Source: Aquabacterium sp. CECT 9606
GTDB lineage: Bacteria; Pseudomonadota; Gammaproteobacteria; Burkholderiales; Burkholderiaceae_C
Reading direction: 5' to 3'
Assembly: GCF_918741295.1 (NCBI RefSeq)
Contig: NZ_CAKKNB010000003.1
Coordinates: 808,668 to 872,667 of the forward strand
DNA: 64,000 nt
The notes beneath the pieces were generated by a model that worked only from the letters and a program-made list of their open reading frames with translations, did no database searches and was not told the DNA's origin. This document shows, piece by piece, positions 46,398-57,639 of the stretch (position 1 is its first letter; every line of letters starts with the position of its first letter). The position numbers and the translations under genes were made by a program.

Positions 46398-47183
46398 TCA
46401 GAATCTCTCTGACGTGGATTCGTCGTTGTCTACCGCGCCACCCACGGCGCCTTCGCCTTGCCCCGACGCCCCGACGTCGCCAAACCGCCGTTCGCGAACT
46501 GCAAATGCCGTCAAGGCCTTGTCGATCTCAGACGCGCCGAAGTCTGGCCAAAGGCAATCAGTGAAGTACAACTCGGCATAAGCGCTTTGCCACAACAGGA
46601 AGTTGGACAGCCTCACTTCACCACCTGTTCGGATGAACAAATCAGGGTCGGGCGCATAGCTCATGGCCATGAAACGCGACAATTCTGCTTCGGTCAGAGT
46701 TTCTGCCGACAAGCCAGCCGCCATGGCCTTCTGGCAAGCCTGGACAATGTCCCAACGCCCGCCGTAGTTGAAGGCCACCGTCAAGGTCAAACGGCTGTTG
46801 TCACGGGTTCGGGCTTCCGCATCCAGCAAGGCATTGCGGATTTTCTCGGCCACGGTGCTCAAGTCACCCGCGATGCGGATGCGAACCCCATCGGCCTTGA
46901 GCTTGGCGATGTGCTTGGACAAGGCGACCAGCAACAGGCTCATCAAGCCCGAGACTTCTTCCTCGGGGCGCTTCCAGTTCTCTGACGAGAACGCGAACAC
47001 CGTGAGGTAGTCGATGTCGCGGTCAGCGCAGGCCTGCACCACCGAAATCAAGGCGTCAACGCCAGCTTTGTGACCCACGCCACGGGGCATGAGGCGTTTG
47101 CGGGCCCAACGGCCATTGCCATCCATGACGATGGCAACGTGGCGGGGGCCCGATGATGGACTGGAAGGACTGCGCTTGGCCAT
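46398..47183 (-). CDS. uppS: Undecaprenyl diphosphate synthase
   Basis: UppS builds the C55 lipid carrier for peptidoglycan and O-antigen by cis-condensation of isopentenyl diphosphate. The 261-residue protein (253 in E. coli) has HVAIVMDGNGRWARKR with the catalytic aspartate, FAFSSENWKRP, and PDPDLFIRTGGEVRLSNFLLWQSAYAEL. The ATG at 47183 places about 13 residues before the motif, as usual. The last 20 residues are Gly/Ala-rich and variable. Confidence 0.97.
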   Translation of the reverse strand: MAKRSPSSPSSGPRHVAIVMDGNGRWARKRLMPRGVGHKAGVDALISVVQACADRDIDYLTVFAFSSENWKRPEEEVSGLMSLLLVALSKHIAKLKADGVRIRIAGDLSTVAEKIRNALLDAEARTRDNSRLTLTVAFNYGGRWDIVQACQKAMAAGLSAETLTEAELSRFMAMSYAPDPDLFIRTGGEVRLSNFLLWQSAYAELYFTDCLWPDFGASEIDKALTAFAVRERRFGDVGASGQGEGAVGGAVDNDESTSERF

Positions 47184-47201
47184 GCTGGCTCCAAAACAGA
47201 T

Positions 47202-47222
47202 TGAGGCGGTCAAACCGCCTCA
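47202..47222 (-). terminator. Hairpin between frr and uppS
   Basis: A perfect 8-base stem TGAGGCGG/CCGCCTCA with a 5-base loop follows the frr stop on the minus strand. It is succeeded by a T-rich but interrupted tract (ATCTGTTTT). It could partly terminate transcription before the isoprenoid and envelope genes. Confidence 0.55.
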
Positions 47223-47250
47223 GCCTGCATCGAGATCAATGAAAGGCCGA

Positions 47251-47811
47251 TCAAACCGCCAGGATCTCGGCTTCTTTGGCCTGAACCAACTTGTCGATTT
47301 CGACAATCGTGCGGTCGGTCAGTTTCTGGACATCATCCTGCGAACGGCGGTCTTCGTCTTCGGTGATTTCCTTGTCCTTGAGCAGGCGCTTGGCTTGCTC
47401 GTTGGCATCACGACGCAGATTGCGCACGGCCACCTTGGCATCCTCGCCCGCGCCCTTGACGATCTTCGTCAGGTCCTTGCGGCGCTCTTCGGTCAAGGCG
47501 GGCATCGGCACGCGGATCAGATCGCCTTGCGAGGCGGGATTGAGCCCCAGGTCGGATTCGCGGATGGCTTTCTCGATCTTGGCGCCCATGCCTTTTTCCC
47601 AAGGCTGCACGCTGATGTTGCGCGCGTCGATCAGGGTCACATTGGCAACCTGGCTGATCGGCACCATCGACCCATAGTAGTCCACCTGCACCTGGTCAAG
47701 GATGCCCGGGTGGGCACGGCCCGTGCGGATCTTGCTCAACTCGCTCTTGAAGGAGTCAACAGTTTTGAGCATCTTCTGCTCAAGGGATTTTTTAATGTCG
47801 GCAATGCTCAT
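47251..47811 (-). CDS. frr: Ribosome recycling factor
   Basis: Frr splits post-termination ribosomes together with EF-G. The 186-residue protein (185 in E. coli) has the three-helix-bundle pattern: [42 protein letters not shown], and [20 protein letters not shown], with the C-terminal [21 protein letters not shown] helix. It starts 13 bases after pyrH, the conserved order. Confidence 0.97.
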   Translation of the reverse strand: MSIADIKKSLEQKMLKTVDSFKSELSKIRTGRAHPGILDQVQVDYYGSMVPISQVANVTLIDARNISVQPWEKGMGAKIEKAIRESDLGLNPASQGDLIRVPMPALTEERRKDLTKIVKGAGEDAKVAVRNLRRDANEQAKRLLKDKEITEDEDRRSQDDVQKLTDRTIVEIDKLVQAKEAEILAV

Positions 47812-47824
47812 GAAATGCTCCGGA

Positions 47825-48535
47825 TCACACGTGGACCAGGGTGCCTTCGTCCTCGCCCATCACCACACGCTTGAGGGCGCCGGGCTTGAAGATGGAAAAC
47901 ACCTTGAGGGGCAGATTCTGGTCGCGGCACAGCGCAAACGCTGTCGCGTCCAGCACTTGTAGATTCTTGATCAAGGCTTCATCGAAGGTGATGGTGCTGT
48001 AACGCGTGGCCAGCGGATCCTTCTTGGGATCGGCTGAGTAGACGCCATCCACCTTGGTGGCCTTGAGCATGATCTCGGCACCGATCTCGGCACCGCGCAA
48101 GGCGGCGGCGGTGTCGGTGGTGAAGAAGGGGTTGCCCGTGCCAGCGGCAAAGATGACGACCTTGCCTTCTTCGAGGTACTGCAGGGCCTTGGGACGCACG
48201 TAGGGCTCCACGACCTGCTCGATGTTGATGGCGGACATGACGCGGGCGGTCATGCCTTCCTGGCGCATGGTATCGGCCAGTGCCAGCGAATTCATGACGG
48301 TGGCCAGCATGCCCATGTAGTCAGCCGTGGCACGGTCCATACCGACCGAACCACCCGCCACGCCGCGGAAAATATTGCCACCACCAATGACGACCGCGAC
48401 CTCGCACCCCAGCTTCGTCACCTCCTGGATCTCTTGCACCATGCGAACGATGGTGGCGCGGTTGATGCCAAAAGCATCGTCGCCCATCAGGGCCTCACCA
48501 GAGAGTTTCAGAAGGATGCGCTTGTAGGCGGCCAT
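47825..48535 (-). CDS. pyrH: Uridylate kinase
   Basis: PyrH phosphorylates UMP to UDP for nucleotide synthesis. It belongs to the amino-acid-kinase fold and forms a hexamer. The 236-residue protein (241 in E. coli) shows [60 protein letters not shown] and a C-terminal regulatory region. Overlap with tsf is absent. A hairpin in the 96-base gap may reduce read-through from rpsB-tsf. Confidence 0.97.
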   Translation of the reverse strand: MAAYKRILLKLSGEALMGDDAFGINRATIVRMVQEIQEVTKLGCEVAVVIGGGNIFRGVAGGSVGMDRATADYMGMLATVMNSLALADTMRQEGMTARVMSAINIEQVVEPYVRPKALQYLEEGKVVIFAAGTGNPFFTTDTAAALRGAEIGAEIMLKATKVDGVYSADPKKDPLATRYSTITFDEALIKNLQVLDATAFALCRDQNLPLKVFSIFKPGALKRVVMGEDEGTLVHV

Positions 48536-48573
48536 GCAGACGTCCTTTGCTAGTTGTTGTCATCAGAGTCACG

Positions 48574-48617
48574 GCGGGCTGCTTAAGTTTCCTTGAAAAC
48601 TCAAGTTAGCAGCCCGC
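48574..48617 (-). terminator. Long hairpin between tsf and pyrH
   Basis: A 10-base stem GCGGGCTGCT/AGCAGCCCGC, with inner pairing of AACTTGAGTTTT and AAACTTA, lies right after the tsf stop. It lacks a T run and may act as an attenuator or mRNA-processing site. Confidence 0.55.
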
Positions 48618-48631
48618 GGTCGGGTCAGAAA

Positions 48632-49516
48632 TTACTGACCCTTGGCAGCAGCCATGGTGGCGGCCACTTCAGCAGCGAAGTCGTCCTGCTTCTTCTCGAT
48701 GCCTTCACCGACGATGTACATCGAGAACCCCTTGACAGTCGTGTTGGCCGACTTCAGGTACTGCTCGACGGTTTGCTTGCCATCGGCGGCCTTCACGAAG
48801 ACCTGGTTGAACAGCGAGACTTCCTTCAGGTACTTCTGGACGGCGCCTTCGATCATCTTGGTGGCGATGTCGGCGGGCTTGCCCGACTCGGCGGCCTTGG
48901 CCGTGGCAACGCTGCGCTCGGTTTCGATCAAGGCAGCTGGCACGTCAGACGAGGACAGTGACACGGGCTTCATGGCGGCCACGTGCATGGCCACATCCTT
49001 GGCAGCCGTTTCGTCACCCGTGTACTCAACGACCACGCCGATGCGGGCACCGTGCAGGTAGCTGACCAGCTTTTGGTCGCCGCTGAAGCGCTTGAAACGA
49101 CGGATGGTGATGTTTTCACCGATCTTGCCGATCAGGGCAGCGCGGGTGGCTTCCACCGTTTGACCGGCGATCTCCAGGTTCGACAGGGCCGCCACGTCAG
49201 CAGGGTTCTGCTTGGCGATCAACTCGGCCACGGCCTTGCTGAAGCCCAGGAAGTCGTCGTTCTTCGACACGAAGTCGGTTTCGCAGTTGATCTCAACCAG
49301 TGCGCCGGTCGTGCCTTCGATGAAGGACATGACCACGCCATCGGCGGTCACGCGCGAGGCGGCCTTGGAGGCCTTGCTGCCCAGCTTGACGCGCAGGATT
49401 TCTTCGGCCTTGACCGAGTCGCCCTCGGCTTCAGTCAGGGCTTTCTTGCACTCCATCATGGGAGCGTCGGTCTTGGCGCGCAGTTCGGCGACCATGCTGG
49501 CGGTGATGGCAGACAT
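48632..49516 (-). CDS. tsf: Elongation factor Ts
   Basis: EF-Ts recycles EF-Tu-GDP. The 294-residue protein (283 in E. coli) starts [30 protein letters not shown], the UBA-like N-terminal domain. The nucleotide-exchange TDFV motif lies in [14 protein letters not shown], and two core subdomains and the C-terminal module follow. It is separated from rpsB by a terminator-like hairpin, as is known for rpsB-tsf in E. coli. Confidence 0.98.
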   Translation of the reverse strand: MSAITASMVAELRAKTDAPMMECKKALTEAEGDSVKAEEILRVKLGSKASKAASRVTADGVVMSFIEGTTGALVEINCETDFVSKNDDFLGFSKAVAELIAKQNPADVAALSNLEIAGQTVEATRAALIGKIGENITIRRFKRFSGDQKLVSYLHGARIGVVVEYTGDETAAKDVAMHVAAMKPVSLSSSDVPAALIETERSVATAKAAESGKPADIATKMIEGAVQKYLKEVSLFNQVFVKAADGKQTVEQYLKSANTTVKGFSMYIVGEGIEKKQDDFAAEVAATMAAAKGQ

Positions 49517-49547
49517 ATGCTTTCTCCGTAAATCTGAATCTGTTGTG

Positions 49548-49570
49548 AAAAAGGGGCTGAATCAGCCCCT
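49548..49570 (-). terminator. Intercistronic terminator/attenuator between rpsB and tsf
   Basis: On the minus strand AGGGGCTGA/TCAGCCCCT forms a perfect stem with almost no loop, followed by TTTTT. It would attenuate tsf relative to rpsB. Confidence 0.8.
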
Positions 49571-49591
49571 GTGGTGCCAAGTCAGCAGCGA

Positions 49592-50341
49592 TCAGGCAGC
49601 TTCGTTGACTTCCACGAATTCGTCGCCATCGGCAGCCACGGCTTGCACGACTTCATTGACGGCGTTGGCACGGCCTTCCAGCACGGCATCGGCCACGGCC
49701 TTGGCGTACATCGCCACAGCCTTGGAAGAGTCGTCGTTGCCAGGAATGACGTAGTCAATGCCTTCGGGCGAGTGGTTGGTGTCAACCACGCCAATCACGG
49801 GGATGCCCAGCTTCTTGGCTTCCAAAATGGCGATCTTGTGGTAACCGACGTCGATCACGAACAGCGCGTCAGGCAGAGCGTTCATGTCCTGAATGCCGCC
49901 GATGTCTTTTTCGAGCTTGGCCAGGTCGCGTTGGAACAGCAGGCCTTCCTTCTTGCTCAGTTGCTCCAGGCCACCGGTCTCGATTTGAGCCTGCATGTCC
50001 TTCAGCTTCTTCAAGGAACCCTTGACGGTCTTGAAATTGGTGAGCATGCCGCCCAACCAGCGTTGGTCCACGAAAGGAACGCCAGCGCGTTGAGCTTCGG
50101 AAGACACGGCCTCACGGGCTTGGCGCTTGGTGCCGATCATCATGATCGTGCCGCGGCGAGCCGACAGCTGACGGATGAACTTCAAGGCATCCTCGAACGC
50201 GGGCAGCGTCTTTTCGAGATTGATGATGTGGATCTTGTTGCGATGACCGAAGATGTACGGAGCCATCTTGGGGTTCCAGAAGCGGGTTTGGTGACCAAAG
50301 TGGACACCGGCTTCCAGCATTTCGCGCATGGACACTGCCAT
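49592..50341 (-). CDS. rpsB: 30S ribosomal protein S2
   Basis: S2 is one of the last proteins added to the small subunit and recruits S1. The 249-residue protein has [55 protein letters not shown] and [33 protein letters not shown]. All are S2 signatures. It begins the long rpsB-tsf-pyrH-frr cluster and has its own promoter and a structured leader. Confidence 0.98.
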   Translation of the reverse strand: MAVSMREMLEAGVHFGHQTRFWNPKMAPYIFGHRNKIHIINLEKTLPAFEDALKFIRQLSARRGTIMMIGTKRQAREAVSSEAQRAGVPFVDQRWLGGMLTNFKTVKGSLKKLKDMQAQIETGGLEQLSKKEGLLFQRDLAKLEKDIGGIQDMNALPDALFVIDVGYHKIAILEAKKLGIPVIGVVDTNHSPEGIDYVIPGNDDSSKAVAMYAKAVADAVLEGRANAVNEVVQAVAADGDEFVEVNEAA

Positions 50342-50494
50342 AAGTAACTCCAGAGGTTGGGTCTAGAAGCCATCAAAAATCACAACGATGCATCAGTAGC
50401 ACCAGTTGCAACACCTGAGGTTTGTTGGCTTCGGGATTTTGAGGTTTTGGATGTTTTATCCGAACTATTTCGGAAAAACCCGAAGATTATAGCA
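50342..50494 (-). promoter_or_regulatory. rpsB promoter and structured mRNA leader
   Basis: An extended -10 box TGCTATAAT (50486-50494, minus strand) begins a leader of about 140 bases. In it CTTCGGG/CCCGAAG (50479-50485 with 50429-50435) forms an outer stem. TCCGAA/TTCGGA (50459-50464 with 50469-50474) forms an inner hairpin with loop CTAT. In other bacteria S2 represses its own mRNA through a leader, so this is a plausible binding site. The gap up to the rnr stop at 50544 holds no gene. Confidence 0.65.
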
Positions 50495-50543
50495 CGGCGA
50501 TGGGGGTTTTGACACCCCACCTCCTGCCACCCCCGTTGGCGGC

Positions 50544-52880
50544 TCAGCGCTTTCGAGAGGTCTTGCGGCCCACCGGGCCTTTGGGCGCGGCCTTGCCGCC
50601 CTTCCCTGATGCGGCGCCTGCGGGCTTGCCCGCGGCAGACGCCCGCTTGGCGGACCGCTTGGTTTCCCGGTCTGCGAGTTGCACTTCTGCCAATTCGTCC
50701 TGGGCTGAAACCTGCGGAGCGCGCCCCGGGGCGTCCCCACCGCGATGTCTACGGCGCCCGCCCCCGCTGGCCGGCTGATCCTCGCCTTCACGAACCAGAC
50801 GGAAATCAATCTTGCGACTGTCCAGATCGACGCGGCTGACCTGTACGCGCACGCGGGCACCCGAGGCATAGCGCAAACCGCTGCGCTCACCACGCAATTC
50901 CTGGCGGGCCTCGTCGAAGCGGAAATACTCGCCACCCAGCTCGGTGATGTGCACCAGGCCTTCGACGTACAGACCATCCAGGTGGACGAACAAGCCAAAG
51001 CTGGTCACCGTGCTGACGGTCCCACCGTATTCCTCACCCAAGCGCTCGCGCATGAACATGCACTTCAGCCAGGCCTCCACGTCTCGCGAGGCCTCGTCGG
51101 CACGCCGCTCGTTCGAGCTGCAATGGATGCCTGCGGTTTCCCAGGCAGCAGCCTCCTCCGGCGGAAGCTTGATGCGGGCGGCCACCTTGACGGGCACCTT
51201 GGGCAGCCCCTTGGCAGATTGGCCCGCCCCACCCTTGGCGCCTGGGCGCCCCTTGAAATAACTCGGCGATGACTGCACCGGGGGCAATTTCAGGATGTAG
51301 CGGTCACTGCCCATCAGCGCCTTGATCACGCGGTGAACCAGCAAATCAGGGTAACGGCGGATCGGGCTGGTGAAATGCGTGTAAGCCTCGTACGCCAAGC
51401 CGAAGTGACCGCTGTTGGTTGGCGTGTAAATGGCTTGCTGCATGGAACGCAGCAGCATCGTGTGAATCTGCTGCGCATCCGGGCGGTCCTTGCTGGCTTG
51501 TGCCAGCGCCTGGAACTCACCTGGCGTAGGCTCATCGCTGATGCTCAAACCCAGCCCCAAGGCCTTGAGGTAGTTCTTGAGCAAGGTCCGCTTTTCAGGC
51601 GTCGGCCCCTCGTGCACTCGGTACAGCGACGGTTGCTTGGCCCGCGAAATGAAATCGGCCGAGCAGACATTGGCCGCCAGCATGGCCTCTTCGATCAGCT
51701 TGTGCGCCTCGGTGCGCACTCGCGGCACGATCTTGGCGATGCGACCGTTGTCATCGCACACGATCTGCGTTTCGGTGGTCTCGAAATCAACCGCACCCCG
51801 CACCGCACGCGACTTCAACAGCGCCCGGTAAACCTCGTGCAAATCCAGCAGGTTCGGCACCAATTCGGCACGGCGCTGGGCCTCCGGGCCACGCGTGTTG
51901 CCCAGAATGGCCGCCACTTCGGTGTAGGTGAAGCGTGCATGCGAACAGATCACTGCAGGGTAGAACTGGTAAGCGTGGACCTCGCCTTCAGCCGTGACCA
52001 GCATGTCGCACACCATGGACAGGCGCTCGACTTCGGGGTTGAGTGAGCACAGGCCGTTGGACAACTTCTCGGGCAGCATGGGGATCACGCGGCGCGGAAA
52101 ATACACCGACGTAGCGCGCTCGTAAGCATCACGGTCCAGCGGATCACCCGGCTTGACGTAATGACTCACGTCGGCAATGGCCACCAGCAAGCGCCAGCCG
52201 TTCGGCCCTTTGCTGCGACCAATCTTGGCCGGCTCGCAATACACCGCATCATCGAAGTCGCGTGCATCTTCGCCATCGATGGTGACCAGGGGCACGTCGG
52301 TCAGGTCGATGCGGTTTTTACGGTCGGCCGGGCGCAGTTTTTCAGGAAGCTTTGCCGCCTGGGCCAACACATCATCATTGAAGCGATGCGGTACTTCGTA
52401 CTTGCGCACCGCGATCTCGATCTCCATGCCGGGATCGTCAATGCCACCAAGCACCTCGACAACGCGGCCCACCGGCTGGGCATGCAATGAAGGCAATTCG
52501 GTGAGCTCGACCGACACCACCTGGCCTGGCTCTGCATTCGCAATGCCTTTGGCAGGAATCAGGATGTCTTGACCGAAACGGCGATCCTCCGGCGCGACCA
52601 CCCAGGCCCCACCTTCATGCAGCAGACGGCCAATGATGGGGGTCTTGCGGCGCTCCAGGATTTCAAGCACCTGGCCTTCGGGGCGGCCTTTGCGGTCAAA
52701 GCGCAACACACGCACCTTGACCCGGTCCCGGTGCATGACGCTGCGCATCTCTTGCGGCGGGATGTAGATGGTGGACTCGCCGTCGTCCGTGCTCACGAAA
52801 CCGTGGCCATCGCGGTGGCCATGCACAGTGCCGACGATTTCACTCATCAGGTTCACTAAATGTTGTGGTTGAGTTGTCAT
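50544..52880 (-). CDS. rnr: Ribonuclease R
   Basis: RNase R is a 3'-5' processive exoribonuclease that degrades structured RNA and acts in trans-translation and rRNA quality control. The 778-residue protein (813 in E. coli) has cold-shock domains (GTVHGHRDGHGFVSTDDGE). The RNB catalytic centre has TIDGEDARDFDDAVYCE, with the metal-binding aspartates, and YTHFTSPIRRYPDLLVHR. An S1 domain (YGGTVSTVTSFGLFVHLDG) and a long Lys/Arg/Ala/Gly tail follow. A Gly/Lys/Pro-rich insertion of some 45 residues splits the region after YPDLLVHRVIKALMG. The exact start (52880 or 52847) is uncertain, as neither has a clear ribosome site. Confidence 0.95.
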   Translation of the reverse strand: MTTQPQHLVNLMSEIVGTVHGHRDGHGFVSTDDGESTIYIPPQEMRSVMHRDRVKVRVLRFDRKGRPEGQVLEILERRKTPIIGRLLHEGGAWVVAPEDRRFGQDILIPAKGIANAEPGQVVSVELTELPSLHAQPVGRVVEVLGGIDDPGMEIEIAVRKYEVPHRFNDDVLAQAAKLPEKLRPADRKNRIDLTDVPLVTIDGEDARDFDDAVYCEPAKIGRSKGPNGWRLLVAIADVSHYVKPGDPLDRDAYERATSVYFPRRVIPMLPEKLSNGLCSLNPEVERLSMVCDMLVTAEGEVHAYQFYPAVICSHARFTYTEVAAILGNTRGPEAQRRAELVPNLLDLHEVYRALLKSRAVRGAVDFETTETQIVCDDNGRIAKIVPRVRTEAHKLIEEAMLAANVCSADFISRAKQPSLYRVHEGPTPEKRTLLKNYLKALGLGLSISDEPTPGEFQALAQASKDRPDAQQIHTMLLRSMQQAIYTPTNSGHFGLAYEAYTHFTSPIRRYPDLLVHRVIKALMGSDRYILKLPPVQSSPSYFKGRPGAKGGAGQSAKGLPKVPVKVAARIKLPPEEAAAWETAGIHCSSNERRADEASRDVEAWLKCMFMRERLGEEYGGTVSTVTSFGLFVHLDGLYVEGLVHITELGGEYFRFDEARQELRGERSGLRYASGARVRVQVSRVDLDSRKIDFRLVREGEDQPASGGGRRRHRGGDAPGRAPQVSAQDELAEVQLADRETKRSAKRASAAGKPAGAASGKGGKAAPKGPVGRKTSRKR

Positions 52881-52903
52881 ATGTCTTATTTTGATGCTAG
52901 AAT
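52874..52903 (+). promoter_or_regulatory. Promoter for the tRNA-Leu pair
   Basis: TTGTCA (52874-52879) and TAGAAT (52898-52903) are spaced by 18 bases and point to the tRNA-Leu genes about 70 bases downstream. The -35 overlaps the start codon region of rnr on the other strand, so the two promoters are back to back. Confidence 0.6.
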
Positions 52904-52973
52904 TGCGCTCTTCGCAGCTGACGCCGGAAACATATTTTCCGGATGTTGAAAGCGAAGAAACTGCAGAGTTCTG

Positions 52974-53058
<85 letters not shown>

Positions 53059-53081
53059 GATGCTGCGGTTGATGCTGAGAA

Positions 53082-53111
53082 ATCGGTTGCAAAACCATCG
53101 GTTGCAAAACC
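53082..53111 (+). repeat. 15-bp tandem repeat in the tRNA-Leu spacer
   Basis: ATCGGTTGCAAAACC occurs twice without a gap (53082-53096 and 53097-53111) in the 83-base spacer between the two tRNA genes. It may reflect replication slippage. A role in precursor processing is possible but unproven. Confidence 0.85.
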
Positions 53112-53141
53112 GGTCGAAAAATTCGAAGAGATTGAACACCT

Positions 53142-53226
<85 letters not shown>

Positions 53227-53231
53227 GAATC

Positions 53232-53270
53232 AAAAAAAGCCGCATGAATAACATCATGCGGCTTTTTTTA
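53232..53270 (+). terminator. Rho-independent terminator after the tRNA-Leu pair
   Basis: The stem GCCGCATGA/TCATGCGGC with a 6-base loop is flanked by an A run and ends in TTTTTTT, 6 bases after copy 2. Confidence 0.93.
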
Positions 53271-53304
53271 TCGTCCCTGAAGCTCAGATAAACCAGGGCG
53301 CAAG

Positions 53305-53339
53305 AAAAAAGGCAACAGACCCACAGCCTGTTGCCTTTC
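53305..53339 (-). terminator. Rho-independent terminator after the phosphoribosyltransferase
   Basis: On the minus strand AAAGGCAACAG/CTGTTGCCTTTTTT forms a strong stem with a 9-base loop and a T run. It ends the purA-phosphoribosyltransferase transcript. Confidence 0.9.
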
Positions 53340-53363
53340 GTGAACACCGCTATCAACGCGGCG

Positions 53364-53885
53364 TCAAACCTGAAAGCGCTTGAGCAAAGCCTCGGGCCGC
53401 AAGGTGTCGTAGTCCTCGAAGGGCTGATGGATCCAGGGACTGGTGGGCAAGGTTTCAACGTAGAAATCTGGCGTGTAACTGGACACACCCTTGACCCACA
53501 ACACGGCCGACTTCAACTCGGTGATGGCCGGCATGCTGCGCAAGCGGTCCACCACGGCACGCAGCGTCACGCCCGAATCGGCCAGATCATCCACCAGCAA
53601 CACCCGCCCGGCCAACTCACCCTTGGGCATGGTGATGTACTGGGCCATGTCAAGACGGCCTTGCAGGGTGCCACCGTCATCGCGGTAGGAACTGGTCGCC
53701 ATGATGCCCAAAGGGCGGTCAAAAATGCGAGACAGCACGTCGCCGGGGCGCAAGCCCCCACGCGCCAAACACAGGATCTGGTCGAACTCCCAGCCCGATT
53801 GATGCACCTGCAGCGCCAGGCGCTCGGTCAGATGGTGGTACTCCTCCCAAGACACATACAAGTGCTTGCCGTCATCGGTGAGCAT
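53364..53885 (-). CDS. Purine phosphoribosyltransferase
   Basis: The 173-residue protein is a type I phosphoribosyltransferase. The PRPP-binding loop is VLLVDDLADSGVTL. Other conserved segments are ILCLARGGLRPGDVLSRIF and ITMPKGELAGRVL, with SSYTPDFYVE in the C-terminal part. The family includes xanthine and hypoxanthine enzymes of the XGPRT type. The location next to purA supports purine salvage. The ATG at 53885 has AGGAG five bases upstream, preferred over a longer reading frame from 53948 that would overlap purA. Confidence 0.9.
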   Translation of the reverse strand: MLTDDGKHLYVSWEEYHHLTERLALQVHQSGWEFDQILCLARGGLRPGDVLSRIFDRPLGIMATSSYRDDGGTLQGRLDMAQYITMPKGELAGRVLLVDDLADSGVTLRAVVDRLRSMPAITELKSAVLWVKGVSSYTPDFYVETLPTSPWIHQPFEDYDTLRPEALLKRFQV

Positions 53886-53944
53886 GGGGTCTCCTATCTC
53901 GTGATCTCTGATGCTGTGACTGAGCGCCATGGCCGAATTGGGCT

Positions 53945-56555
<2,611 letters not shown>

Positions 56556-56600
56556 AAGAAATTGGGAGGGGATTAAAAACAGGATTTTACCGGGGTCTGG

Positions 56601-56717
56601 CGTCAATTTGACGGCCAAATTTTTCCCCGGCGCGAATCTGCACCTGAACCAATGGAATCCTTGTTCAAAAAGTCCAGGTTCAGGTGACTGCTGCAGCACT
56701 CAGGGGATACACCCCTG
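56601..56717. repeat. Palindromes in the hflC-hisZ gap
   Basis: The 167-base gap holds three dyads: CGTCAA-T-TTGACG (56601-56613), CACCTGAACC/GGTTCAGGTG (56641-56650 with 56677-56686) and CAGGGG/CCCCTG (56701-56706 with 56712-56717). The last follows the hflC stop and may be a terminator without a T run. The first lies upstream of hisZ and could be an operator. Confidence 0.6.
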
Positions 56718-56722
56718 GGCTT

Positions 56723-57616
56723 TTACTTGCGGGCAGGCGCGGGCGCAGCGCCGCTGTTGCCACGCATGGCTTTGAAGAACTCGCTGTTGGGGTCCAGCAC
56801 CATCACGTCCGTCTTGCTGCGGAAAGTGGCCCGGTAAGCCTCCAGGCTGCGGTAGAACTGTGCGAACTGGGGATCCTTGCCGAAAGCCTCTGCATAGATG
56901 GTCGATGCCTTGGCATCGCCCTCGCCTTTGACCTTCTGGGCATCGCGGTAGGCTTCCGCCACGATGATTTCGCGTTGACGATCCGCATCAGCGCGGATTT
57001 TTTCGCTTTCGGCAAAACCGGTGGAACGCAGCTCATTGGCCACGCGCTTGCGCTCGGATTCCATGCGGCGGTAGACAGACTCGGTGATGTTGGCCGAGAA
57101 GTCCACTCGCTTGATGCGCACATCGATGATGACGATGCCGAACGCCTTGGCATCATCGGCCAGGCGCTGAACCACGCCTTGCATGACCTTCTCGCGCTCG
57201 GTGGACAGCACCGCACCAACCGTGCGCTTGGTCACCTCTTCATTGAGCGCCGCCTGAACGATGGGGCTCAGGCGGTTCTCGATGTTGCGGATGTCCGTGC
57301 CATTGTTGCGAATGAACTGGCGCGGATCGGTGATTCGCCACTTGACCAACCAATCGATCACCAGGCTTTTCTTCTCGGCCGTGAAAATGGGGCGCGCTTC
57401 CACGCTGTCAAGCGTCTGAATGCGGCGATCCAGAAAGACCACATTTTGAAGCGGCGCTGGCAGCTTGAATTTGAGGCCCGGCTCGCTCTTGACGTCCTTG
57501 ATCTCGCCCAAGGCGTAGACCACGGCGAACTGGCGTTGATCGACCACGAACAAGGTCGAGGCCAGGATGATGATGACCAGCAGAGCGCCGGCCACGAAGA
57601 TTCCAATGCGGTTCAT
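56723..57616 (-). CDS. hflC: FtsH modulator HflC (SPFH/band 7)
   Basis: HflC pairs with HflK in a large membrane cage around the FtsH protease and limits its access to membrane substrates. The 297-residue protein has an N-terminal membrane helix (IGIFVAGALLVIIILASTLF) and the SPFH domain (VVDQRQFAVVYALGEIKDV, KFKLPAPLQNVVFLDRRIQTLD). A long coiled-coil helix starts near RMESERKRVANELRSTGFAE. The ATG at 57616 has AAGGA eight bases upstream. It starts 23 bases after hflK. Confidence 0.96.
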   Translation of the reverse strand: MNRIGIFVAGALLVIIILASTLFVVDQRQFAVVYALGEIKDVKSEPGLKFKLPAPLQNVVFLDRRIQTLDSVEARPIFTAEKKSLVIDWLVKWRITDPRQFIRNNGTDIRNIENRLSPIVQAALNEEVTKRTVGAVLSTEREKVMQGVVQRLADDAKAFGIVIIDVRIKRVDFSANITESVYRRMESERKRVANELRSTGFAESEKIRADADRQREIIVAEAYRDAQKVKGEGDAKASTIYAEAFGKDPQFAQFYRSLEAYRATFRSKTDVMVLDPNSEFFKAMRGNSGAAPAPARK

Positions 57617-57639
57617 GTCAGGTTCCTTGCCTTTGACAT

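Noticed and set aside
50496..50520. GGGGTGTCAAAACCCC hairpin as an rnr terminator
   Set aside because: The stem is only five pairs and no T run follows.
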